From Tetrapyrgos nigripes (lineage: Eukaryota > Basidiomycota > Agaricomycetes > Agaricales > Campanellaceae): DNA of 64,000 bases. The notes beneath the pieces were generated by a model that was given only the letters and a program-made list of their open reading frames with translations, did not search any database and was not told the DNA's origin. The translations under genes were made by a program, and so were the position numbers. Below, piece after piece: positions 11,664 through 22,647 of this stretch (position 1 is its first letter; every line of letters begins with the position of its first letter). The stretch is taken from contig JAACJM010000036.1 of assembly GCA_013368315.1 (NCBI GenBank), positions 490,969 through 554,968 on the forward strand. The letters run 5' to 3'.

Positions 11664-13223
11664 ATGCTCTCCCTGTTTGCCAAAGGCTCGCCTGCCCACT
11701 TCAACGACAACCACCTTCCCCAAAATCAAAATGCAGACAAACGTACAATCATCGTTAAACCATCCTCCAAACTAAACCTTCCTACTCCAGACCCAATTCC
11801 CCTGAATGTAATGGACCTAATCATGCCTCCTTTATTCCTCCGTTTCGTCATGATGTACAAGCTACGAAATGAAGACCCCGATACCGACGCGGGCGGGGAG
11901 AAGGCGTTTGACAAAGTGGTTCAACTTTTAATCAGTTCGCTCGCTGACGCGTTGGAACTGTATCCTCCGGTTGCGGGTCGTCTTCGTCCAGTTAATCCTG
12001 AAAAGGGTTCAGAGTTGGCAATCTTTTGCGATGGGACTGGTGCCGAGGTAGTGGTGCATAGAGAGAACCGTCCGTTTGTCGAAGAAGAGCATGATTTACA
12101 AAGTCTTTCATTTGGACCTCTGTTCTTACCACTTGATGAGGTCGCGAAGAAGGGATCTTTGATGGTTAAAGTGACTAAGGTAAGTAAAAGTTTACTGCAG
12201 GATAATGATTCGAGAGGATTGACGCGTCTCGTTTTACATATTTAGTTTTCCTGCGGTACTGTCACCATCGTCCCTCAACTCCATCATTATGTTACAGACC
12301 TTGGATCCTACATGGACTTTGTCTCGACATGGGCTAAAATCGCGAATGGGGAAAGTATTGACATGACTTTGTTCCCAAAGTCATGGGTGCACGAACCTAT
12401 GAAATATTTCTCCTCCAAGCAAATCGACCCATCCCTTGTACCGACATCAGTGCCTGGAATCGTCGTCAGACCCGAGGATGCTCCGCCTCTTCCTTTCCCA
12501 AAGATACGAGATACCTTACGATGGTACTTTAGTGACACCGCTTTGGAACAACTCAAAGTAGACTGTACTTCCATACTCAACCTCAATCCCAGCAACAACA
12601 CCAGCAGTGCTGCGTGGATCTCCACCGCAGACGCATTCACAGCTCTAGTCTGGGCAGCCCAAACCCGTGCACGATACGCCGTCGATCCCAACCTCGTCGC
12701 CGACAAGACACAGACACTGGGCGTCGCCGTCGATGCACGAGAGAGGCTTAAAGCCCTCGGATTACCCCATCACTATTTCGGGAACTTTAACCTTTCCTTG
12801 GCCGTTAGCGCCTCTCGGAAGGATCTTTTAGACGCTAGTCTGGAAGCGACGACCCGTGTCGCATTGGCTATACGAACTGGTTTACTGGAGCATTTAACGT
12901 TCGACGCTATGGCGTACCGAATGGCTTTTTTGGAGGCTCAGGCTCTGGCTTTGGAAGGACAGGTTGGGCATAGATTGATGCTGGAGGGGGATAACAGATC
13001 GACTAATTGGTCAAAGTATGATTTGACCAAGATGTTGTTTGGGCCAAGGCTTGAGCCGGTGTATACAAATGTTGGCACCAAAAGCAGCTTTCCTGCTGGG
13101 TCGATGTTCATCTGGAAGGCAAAGGGTGGGGTGATAGTCGCGAGTCCTGTGGACTCGAAAGAGGCAGATGATATTTTGCTTGCAGATAAGCTTATGGTTA
13201 AATATGGCACCGTTGTGCAATGA
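11664..13223 (+). CDS. HXXXD-type acyltransferase (transferase/BAHD-like family)
   Basis: Two exons, 11664-12179 and 12246-13223, are separated by a 66-bp GTAAGT...TTTAG intron and give 497 aa. The intron sits just before the active-site motif LHHYVTD (His-x3-Asp), the general-base motif of BAHD/transferase-family enzymes. Other family features are the N-terminal LPPVAGRL-type segment (LYPPVAGRLRP) and the AWISTADAFTALVWAAQTRAR helix in the middle. The usual C-terminal DFGWG is replaced by a degenerate region around WSKYDLTKMLFG. No signal peptide is visible, so it is probably cytosolic. Family members move acyl groups from CoA to alcohol or amine acceptors in secondary metabolism; the substrate cannot be read from the sequence. 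It stands alone, with no biosynthetic neighbours. Confidence 0.85.
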
Positions 13224-13312
13224 GCCCTCTTGATAGATTTACATTTGTAGATTTCTGGTAGTGTTGATACAGCTTGGGTTAGTTCAGGTACAAAATACAA
13301 GTCGCATTCCCT

Positions 13313-16300
13313 TCAATGCATGCTTTGCAGCGTCTCCAATGCTCCCTGGATGACGGTGCGGTCTAATGCTGCTGCTGCTGCGATATTTTCGGCTACCTGA
13401 GGAGAATTCTCTACCAGTCCTAAATACTGTTCCAAAAAGTCTCCGTCCAGAATACCAAACGAACTTTCGTCAGCGTCACTTCGGCCCTTTGTATTCCTCG
13501 GGGCACGGTGTCTATAGCAATCAACAATGAGCATTTGGACACGAATTAGGAAAAGCCTTGAAAAAGACATTACCTTGCATGACTGACGTTCCCAACGGCC
13601 TCAAACGCTCCATCTGTTTGACCCATCTGAGTTTGAAGCTGGGTCAAGGTCTCTGCGACGTTGTCGCCTCTAGCGTTATTCTTGACATCAACAACCACAC
13701 CGATGCGGCCGGATAAAGTGAGGAAGACGTGTGTCGGTTTGAAAGTGCTCGTCTTGTCCAAGGAAACCAGGGATCCTGATTTCAATGAAAGGAAATGAGC
13801 TTCTGAACGAGAAGACAAGATAATACAACGCACCTCTGATAAATTTCGTTACAACATCCCCTACGTTGTAGAATCCATCCTTTTCCAAGACGACTCGGTT
13901 ACTAACTGTCTTCGTTGAGAAAGTAAACATATTGAGCGAGTGCTAAAATTGACTCGGTCAGAAATGCTGGGAATGTATGATATATGTATGCATTGTTCTG
14001 ACATACCTCTGCTCCGATGATCTTCTTCTCATTAAAGTTCTCCACACATAGAGGCCATAACGGAGAATAATCTCGAGCCACGGTCTTTAGACCCGACTCG
14101 TTCGTTTGAAGCAGCGAGACCGAGCTGAATTGGTCGGCGACTACCAAATGATTCCTGCACTCCGCCATGGACATCACAACATAGTTATGATTCCAGTCGA
14201 CAATGCGTTGCAAAGAGAAAGACTCCATTTCATTACCACCCATTCGGAACAACATGACCTAGAACAACAAAAGAACGTTAACATGAGTGTAAAGCCAGTT
14301 GTAGCTGCTCATGATACATACCGAAGAATTGACAGCCGCCGCAAGAGTCCCGTTTGACATCGCAACCAGCGAATACACACATCCGTTAATTTTTTCATCC
14401 ACAACGAGTGAAAGTTGAGTATTCGTTGGAGAAACTTGGAACACAGAAAACACAAGGATTCTACCCTCCTTCGGTTCTCTTTCATCATTACGAAGATAAA
14501 CAGTTCCTACGCAGAAGAACGTCCTGGGTTGACCATCCTCGGAGTACTTGAGCAGGGTGAGGGACATGGCTTGTTCGTCTGTGTCGCAGGTGAATTGGGC
14601 TAGTTCTAGATATTGTTCATCAGATAGATGCCTCAGAGGACAAGCAGGTTCTTGCTTACCTTGGAACGTAGTTTCATCCAACACCCGGAAAACGCTGGTT
14701 TCCAATGGATCATTTCCTACCCTCACGGGTTCCGTACGGATGCAATTGACGCCAAAGACTTTCATTGTAGGGTCGTGAGCAATCCTACGAGGACAGTCTA
14801 ATCCCAAAGGTGTCTAGAGAGAGGGTAAATATAGGGAGACATGAGTTAGAGAAGGAGAATAACTAACCGAACGAATGTGCATCTTGCCCAGGTCCTTGAC
14901 TCGGCCAATAAACACGCGCGAAGGAGTCGTCAGAATGACTGAAGATGGATAATGAGTCGAGTTGAAGCTTTGAACAGATACAATGTCCTAAATTTGTCCG
15001 TCAGGAAAATAATCATAACAGAACCAAAAAGAAAAACATACCTTAAGATTCACAGGCGAATACTGCAACCTCGATTTCTCCCAAGACACCATAACAGACC
15101 GACTCCCAGTAGCGATAATCGTCCTTCTCCCACCAATCTCATGCGGGGCCAACGAAACCGGATACTTCCCCAACGACACCACCTTCATATCCTTCATCTC
15201 TCCATCTACCCAAGCAAGGGTGACCAAGGACCCATCAGCCAGCCCAGCCACCATATATGCATGATAATCTCTTTCCAGAGGTTTATCAACTTCTGTTCCA
15301 AAGTTGTAAAACATCACAGAACGAACGAGAGCTGGTAGACAAGGAGATTGAGCAACAACGGCAAATCCTACTTCGGTCAATTTATATATTTTGATTTGAT
15401 TGGTATGCCAAAAAGCGACCGCGACGTGTTGAGCATAGTTTTTGCTGGGATTTAGGGGTGTGCAGGATACGGCGGAGATTTCAGACTTGAACCATGGACG
15501 GCGTTTACTAAGGTGAAGAATTAATTAGGATAATTTGTGAGCTGAACAAAGAGAGGGACCTTACATAGGATCAGTAGAGCCTTCCGAACCCGTACCATAG
15601 TCAAGAGGATTAGCTCTAGAAACAATTTTGATGAGCCACCGGGTCAATCTCCAAAGAGAAAAACGAAAAGAAAAAGCAAACATACATCACCCTTTCCAAC
15701 TTGCCCCCAACTACCTTGTACGAAGCAAGTATCCCATGTCCCAACGCAGCCAAGATCTGACTATTATTCACACTCGCCGCAACGATCCTAGTATTGCTGT
15801 TATTACCCCCATACTTCGCCCCAACAGTTCCAGCATCCACCTGATCTATCTTCGTAACCTCGTTCATAACCTCATCCGGTTGAAGCAACCTGATAGCTTT
15901 AGGCGTCACTTGCACAATCATCGATCCATCACGATACTCTTTATCAACTTTTTCAGCGATGTTTTGGACGAAAAGGGTTGGTTCATCTGTGATGAAACCG
16001 GTGTTGTTGCTGTTGGGGAGGACGGGGAGAGTATTGTTGGATTCAAGGCGGAAGATGTGGGTGGTTTGGAGGGTTGAGGCAACCAGAAGAGTGTGTGACC
16101 TTTAGAGGTTAAGTTATGAGCATCTGTCACGATAAACCGGTAGATAAGAACTCACTTATCTCGAAGTCTGTCACGCAATGGCCATATCCCAACGACATCC
16201 CGCAATTCTACCGAGGCCGATTCCTCAAAATCTGCTCCACTACGAACCAGATTGATCGAGCCAGTATTTCCTCCTCCAGAGCAAGTGATGATTTGATGCT

Positions 16301-17997
16301 AAAAGATGATAAGCCTCGGTAAAAGCTGCACGGATTGCAACAACTCACAGGTCCACTTCCATCTAGATCAACCAATGCACCATCATGTATCGGGGCAATA
16401 TTCGTAAAAGATTGTAGCACCGAAAGATAGCGCCCATGTGTCCGAATAACACGACCTTTACCCTGCACAAGCTCTTCATCACCGAAATTGCCAGCGGCTC
16501 TTCCTTTGCCTTTGGTACCACCACTATCAGCGGAATCGAAAGCATCGCTTGAAATACTCCTGATTTCAGGAGGAATGGGTAGAGTGGGCGTGTCGGGGTG
16601 GGATAGTGGACGAGGACTAATTTGCACGACTTGGGAATCTCCAAGATGAGAGCCAATGAAGAGTGCTTGGTTTGTGAGGTATGTTATTGTGGTTGGCGGT
16701 GAGGTCTAGAACTCGTCAGAAAAAAAGAAAGCGATAGAAAGATAAGGAAACATACCTCTCCGAGAGGCACTATGATCAGCTCAGCCTCCTCATTCGTGAA
16801 TATCAACGACAACAAAGCCAGTCTACCGAAAGAGTCGCCTATGAAGAACTTGGAGCCTATTGAGGAGCACCTGTAAAGTTTCGTCAGTTTCTACACAAAC
16901 GTACATTTCGTTTGACTTACACCAAGACCTGACTCCAGGGCCATTCCACTGAAGCTCTGGCTTTTCTTTTTTTCGTCATACGTTCGTCTTCCTTCTCCTT
17001 CGCCTCATTCCTTGTCTTTTCGTCCCTGTTCTTCTTCTTCCCATCAAGCCTTTTCCTCTTGCCTTTATGTGTATCTTGTTCTTCGACAGTAGAACACTCG
17101 TAAAGCAGTATCCTGCGACCACCGACCACAAGGATACCTCCTAGGAAATTGTTGTCGTTATCAGAAGGAAAGGTCACGATCTGAGGGTGTGTGTCTTCAG
17201 GATAAGGAACATCTTTTGGTGCAATGGACGTTGGTAGAAGACGCAATGATACTTGGTTGGAAAGTTCGGGTGCCGAATCGTCTTCCAAAGTCAGATCCCG
17301 AGCAACGAGCACAGTGTTCTCTTGATGGTCAACATGGAGGATGCCAAGCGCATAGTGGTCTTCTGAAAGGTCAGGAAGGAATGCCAGGCTGAGAATGTTG
17401 AGCTCAGGTAGCCTAAAGACGTCTCAGTGATAACAGAAAGCTGAGAGAATCATCAACGCACTGGACATCAGAATGCGCATAGTAGGATCCGTCTGACAAA
17501 GTGACGACCTTTAGCCGCCCCGCATAGACGCTGACCACTGCAAACTTTCCGGAAGGATGCACGAGTACATCGGTGAAGAATTCGGAAGGCCTTGAACCTC
17601 GTTCATCTAGCTGGATTATCTCTTGGACGATCTTTTCTAGCTTTCCACTACCAGCTTCGGTTTCAGTGTAGGTTAAGAACAGTAACTCGGGGTCAGGGTG
17701 ATCGAGTAAGACAAGAATATTCGAACGATGGGAGTCCTATAGACGATTTCGGTGACCTTTCACGAAAGATTTGGGATGGAAACGTACAGCAAATGGGATG
17801 GCTTTAACTGAGCGAACTTTGCCTCGTATCTCCAGAGAGCATTCATGACGTAGTTTATCAGGCTGGATGGAGTAGACTTCAACACTGTTGAGTTTTGCGA
17901 CAACCAGGTGTTCTAAATCTCTAGATAGGAGCTGGCATTTGAAAGAAGAGAGAACAGAGGAAGAAGGATGAAAAGTTGCAGTAACTCGAGTGACCAT
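13313..17997 (-). CDS. DDB1: DDB1-like damage-specific DNA-binding protein / CUL4 adaptor
   Basis: Sixteen exons join in frame to 1280 aa: 17788-17997, 17462-17736, 16921-17412, 16756-16870, 16349-16705, 16156-16298, 15686-16099, 15565-15615, 15042-15507, 14868-14987, 14660-14813, 14322-14605, 14007-14258, 13834-13942, 13574-13775, 13313-13511. The N-terminus (TFHPSSSV..YLVVAKLN-like LVVAKLNSVEVYS), the middle (IGSHLGDSQ, IITCSGGG, VVGIWPLRD), TPLGLDCPRRIAHD, NMFTF and the C-terminal FGILDGDFLEQYLGL follow the DDB1 order (three beta-propellers plus helical tail). DDB1 links CUL4 ubiquitin ligase to substrate receptors. Human DDB1 is 1140 aa; part of the excess is a Lys/Glu-rich insert encoded near 16935-17085. 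The start is ATG 17997; an in-frame ATG at 18036 is an alternative. Confidence 0.92.
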
Positions 17998-18374
17998 CGC
18001 AGTCAAACTCACATACGGATGCGGTACAGTAAGCAAAACTTATTTATAATAATATAGAAATCGTTACAGACACTCTTCTCAGTCAGCTGAAATTTTAGAA
18101 AGGTACAACTGATCTGAACAGCGACAGTCAACGAGATCGGTGTCCCCGCCAGTGCCATAAAATGTATACACCGTGGTATGGTGGGCTTCGCAATCCGAGA
18201 GCGGTAGTTTTTTGACCTTAGGCCCAGTATTATCTCCCTATAGCCCTGCCGAAGAAAACAATAACGTTTTTTTGAGTTTGAAAATCTCGTTGCCTGAACT
18301 TTGAAGACTGAACTCCGACTTGTCACTTGACTCCGACGCGTCTTTACTTTACTTTCAACCACGACTTCGTGAAA

Positions 18375-19968
18375 ATGCTAGCTGTGATAAACAATCTCGA
18401 ACGCGCTTATTTGTCACCTCTTTCAGCGTTCGCTTCCCAACGAAGGGCCTTTCGCTCGCAACCACGCGCATCGAGCGCTACAACTCCCAGAACTAGTCGA
18501 CCAAATTCTTGGACATCTGGAAAAAATCGACCAAATACGGTGTATAGCAGTTTGCCAGTTCTGGTCTGAGATCGCCCTGAATAACGTAGCAGGGAATGAG
18601 GATTTTCTGGCTATGGCGCGTCTCATCGCCCCGGTGACGACTCGGAGGACCGTTGAAAATTGGGGCGGCAAAAGACATTCATATGTATGTCCTCTCACCT
18701 GATTGTCTGTTTACTCAATGATTTGCCTACAGCGTTTCGAGTCAGAGCCTAATTCCGTCGCACGGAATCGTTTCCAGCCCAAATACTCATGGCGCATACG
18801 CTACCTCCGGTACGATCATTGGCCCAGGATAAGCGGCGATGTCTCTCCCCTCCTTCGTGCTATGTATCGTATCAGGCCAATGTCACTTATCTTTCCCAAC
18901 CTTCACGTTCTTGAATGCGAGGATCCCCATCCCTCCGAAGAAGCTCCAGCCTTGTTCATGAACAATGGAGTATACACCTTCACCTACAGAACGTCTACTA
19001 AGGACTGGGCCTTGTCTAGTCTGAATTGTGACAGAGGGTGTCGAAGTCCGAATGCCCGGACTCACTTCCTCGATGATTGAAGTCTACCCATACCAGGACT
19101 TTGTTGAGTCTCTGTCTTGGAAATCTACCACTACTTAAAAACATCCGCATCTCCGCATTTGAAGACATGACTCCGATATTACAGAGGCTGTGTCACTCTG
19201 CGGTGTTGGAAAAGCTTGTGGTAAAGGGTCTTTATAAAAGCGTACATCGTGTCGGGAATTCATGGTTGGACGATTCCCCTTCCCTTCTAGAGCTGCACGT
19301 CAGCCGAGTTGAGTGAAACATGACACTCGTTCCCTTTCTTCCTCCCTTTCCATCGGCTACAAATCCTTCACATTGTTGTTGCCAATTCGACTGACCGGAA
19401 TGGTCTCGACTGTCTGATCCAATCCATCTCCCAATGCTTTGCCCTTAGGAAATTGGATCTGAATTTCGATGATGATGAAGTCGAGAATACCAATATAGAT
19501 GACTTCGATGATGTTATGCGTCCCCTCTCGGCGTGCAGTCACATCACAAAATTTCGTTTCCGCTCACGCAATCCTCTCAACATATCTGACTCGGACTTCA
19601 CTGCATTGACACTGGCATGGTCTAGGTTGGAAGTGCTCAAATTTTAGTATTGGGAGGGCACCAGCGGCATGACTGGCAATAGAAGAGTGAGTATTTGGGC
19701 TGTCTTTCTCCTTACCCGTCTCTGTCCACACCTTACAAGCCTGGAACTATATCTCAACACCACTCCACGAGATACTCCCCCATTAGACTTTTCCTCACTA
19801 CCGACATCCGAGCCAGTGCACGCTACAAATTTGGAGAGCCGATATTTTGATTATCTTATGGCCCAGCTAGAGCGAGTAAACGAACTGGCCTATGCAAAAC
19901 TTGCTTGGGCAAATTCTCCCAACCTAGTGATGGTGGACATACGAATGTGTGAGGGGGTCAGCGTCTAA
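18375..19968 (+). pseudogene. F-box/LRR protein gene, probably broken
   Basis: An F-box (LQLPELVDQILGHLEKIDQI..CQFWSEIAL) is encoded at 18475-18590 and LRR-like strands follow. A likely tiny first exon (ATG 18375, donor 18384, acceptor 18426) and an intron at 18685-18732 restore the frame early on. Another intron could fix the frame change near 19035-19090. Two later lesions have no splicing solution that I can see: a frame change between 19316 and 19360 with no acceptor AG in between, and an in-frame TAG at 19645-19647 before the C-terminal part ending at 19968. Intact relatives are SCF ubiquitin-ligase receptors. The 3' end is duplicated at 35265-35612. Confidence 0.65.
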
Positions 19969-20009
19969 CGACGGACAAGGAAAGATAGTACGCCATTGAA
20001 GGGATTTTT

Positions 20010-20595
20010 ATGATATCACTCACTTCCTTTGTCTTTTCTCACTTATATACTCACGACTCGCATGTAGTTAAGTGTCTTCCTTCCTCTATGAGTCTATACT
20101 ACCATTCTAGTATCAAAGTCACTGTCATTCATTTCCTCTACGAGACAGTGGACAGCCCTGTACATGAATGCGTTGATTATCGAGAAGAGGCGAAATGGAA
20201 AACCATAGAAGAGCTTTTCTCTTGGTTTGCAGAACAGTATTTGGCAACCACTTCGATGAAATTATAGCAAGACTGGTCAGTGTCTTTGGATAGGATAGAT
20301 CGGCACTGCGGGCTCGAGTGCACTAGAGTAGGACAGTTGGCTGCAGTAATCTAGAGACATCTACCAGTGCCATCGCTCACCTATCTTAAGCTTCGTTACA
20401 ATACTTCAAAGCGCCCGATTGTGCATTCAAGATTTTGATGAGGACAAGGATAGCTTCAAGAACTTGAACGAAGTCGTGAATGTCGCCTAAGACGGCAACG
20501 GCATGTTCAGAGATGGACAGGTCAACTGCTGGTCTGGCTTTGGAGTTGCCAATTGGCAAAAGAGACTCCATTACGCGCAAGCCGCATCCGGACAA
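20010..20595 (-). repeat. Dispersed gene-fragment repeat, copy 2
   Basis: This is the reverse complement of 4780-5290 with scattered differences and small indels. It begins immediately after the F-box relic. Its first part (about 20080-20220) also matches 44555-44720, and its left edge matches 35540-35612. A 69-aa minus-strand frame (20595..20386) carries the LEAILVL..LKYC signature. Nature unknown. Confidence 0.65.
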
Positions 20596-21509
20596 ACTTC
20601 TTTGGTCTGTAAAGGCGGAGAAGCATCGATGGAACGACTATCTTCTCTGATTCCTCTATAAAGGACTGGCAGTGGTCTCGAGAGCTAGGAGGCATCATGT
20701 GATGGTTCGCACCCTAACATCAAAACGTCCTCAACGATATACCTACCACTCCTATTCTGCTCATACAGTGTATATTCTGTATGATGCGTATATTCAAGAT
20801 GTGCTGAGCAACCCAAAGAGATTTAGAATATAATTTCATTTGCATGATAGTCTGCATACTGGTTTACATAGAAGGCTGTAAATAGATCTAAGGAATGGTA
20901 ATGCTTCACCTCTGATGGAATAGCTTTAGAACCATACTTTGGGATGAGGTGTACTCCACACAAAAGAGTATTCATATGTATGACAGCCAGCTGAGGATGT
21001 TTACGATGCTGAGGATGATGAAACCAAGGCCTCACAACCCACATTCCAGTCTTCAGATCCTGAGAGTGCCCATAGCAATTGAACCAATGGACCAGCGCAC
21101 AGGGGTACATGACCCCATGATAGCAAAATGAGAAAACAGGTGAACATGCACTATGCTCATGCCACGGAAGCCTTCTCTGTCAGCATTAGTGACAACCAGG
21201 ATGCAGTCCCATTGAGGATGGCCATACCATGACAGTGTTGAGCGAATGCGTTCCTGCATCATCCCACAGACTCCAGACAGGTCACTTGGGGCATAGAACT
21301 TTGTGATGGCAGAATGGTAGACACTGACTTTTGATGTGATATTAGGCAACTCAATGTCACTGTTGTCATCAGGGTGGAGCTGCTCATGCAAGAATTGCTG
21401 AGTCAAGAGCACCAGTGTTGGCTCCTGGATATGCATGGCAGGTATGTAGAGTCTGAAAACAATGAGATGATATTAGTATGAATCAGAAAGGCAATGTTTG
21501 CAGAGTAAG

Positions 21510-21966
21510 TGTCAAGAACGTTGTCACTTAGCAAACCACCCAAGTCACACAATGAGTTACAATGAGACGATATAGAGAGAGAATGATAGAGACGAGAGAG
21601 GAGATCGAGTAGCTGACTATGCTCGACACTGCACTGTACTAGGAGCGGAGTGGAGACGAAGTGAACAGACTAAGGAACCTAGCTACGAGATCTACGATAT
21701 ATATAGAGAAGAAGTGAATATGTGGGAATGTCCATGGAGCCTAGGGATCGGAGGAGATAAGAATGTGAGTCAAGTAAGAGATATGTACGTGAGAATGTCC
21801 ATGGAGATAAAGGAAACGGAGAAGTGAGTCATAGATCCAAGAGACGATGATGAGAAGTAATCAGTATTTATGGGTTTATGGAAGGTGATAGAATGATGAA
21901 CAGAAGTGAATAGATAGTAGAAGAGAATAGAGAGAAAGTGGAGGAGACGGGAGGCGATTCATGACA
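21510..21966 (-). repeat. 3' LTR of chromovirus E1
   Basis: 457 bp, TGTCAAGAACG...GATTCATGACA on the plus strand. It lacks an 18-bp segment present in the partner LTR; the few remaining differences are CpG transitions. Confidence 0.95.
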
Positions 21967-21978
21967 CTACCCCCCTTT

Positions 21979-22491
21979 TTAGGTCGAGCTTTCACCGGAG
22001 CTCGGAAGCCAACTGGTCCACTGCTTCGTCCACTGCTTCCTGATTTGGTTGTTTAGGCCACGTTCAGTCGGCCAAGTTTCTGGCAAGTCATGGGGAAAGT
22101 TACCCCATCCCGTTAGGGCTGACTCGCGTCCTTCCCATCCCATTCCTTCCCATGATCCCCATCCAGCGTTATCGTCGGCATCATTCAAATGGATGTCCCC
22201 TCCCCATGCGCTCGCATCTCCCCATCCCAGGTTGTTTCGTTCGTTGGGACGTAGGCTAGACCGATAGGTAGCGCATCTCGACCGGTGTCCCTCTCCCATC
22301 CTACATCGTTTCGACGAGTCCTGCCCTGGCCAGATGCACTGATTACATCCGCTGTGCTGCCCCGTGTGCCCTTCATCCAACCTGCAACGCCAGCCTGAAC
22401 GTTGACCGTATCTACAGCGTCCGGTGTTGTCCGTTAACGGGTCGATTGTCGTGGTGGTGGTGGAGACTGTGATGGTGATCGGTGTAGACAT
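21979..22491 (-). CDS. ORF3 of chromovirus E1: tandem Cys/His motifs plus GW/WG repeats, env position
   Basis: 170 aa from the ATG at 22491 to the stop at 21979, after the chromodomain and before the polypurine tract. A Thr-rich N-terminus leads into C-x9-C-x5-H-x3-H (from GRCRYGQ) and then C-x10-C-x5-H-x3-C (from CIWPGQD), two likely zinc-binding units. The C-terminal half has four GW and four WG dipeptides in acidic, Asn/Asp-rich context (LGWGD, AGWGS, MGWEG, TGWGN). All these features recur in copy E2. There is no membrane segment or signal peptide, so it is not a classical envelope. The spacing RC-x5-GH-x3-H recalls small zinc motifs in some bacterial proteins. The GW repeats resemble Argonaute hooks. 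Function unknown. Confidence 0.7.
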   Translation of the reverse strand: MSTPITITVSTTTTTIDPLTDNTGRCRYGQRSGWRCRLDEGHTGQHSGCNQCIWPGQDSSKRCRMGEGHRSRCATYRSSLRPNERNNLGWGDASAWGGDIHLNDADDNAGWGSWEGMGWEGRESALTGWGNFPHDLPETWPTERGLNNQIRKQWTKQWTSWLPSSGESST

Positions 22492-22647
22492 GGCGAACAG
22501 TAGTGTGAGGGTGAAGAGGTGTGTAGTAGGATGTGATTGAGCTTGTTCTGTCGTTCGACGTCGATGTAGTTGGCTTTTTAACGAGTTCGTGTCCGCGGTA
22601 GCGTGGAGCGGCCAAGTTCGTTCGGTGGATTGTGACAGTAGATGCCG

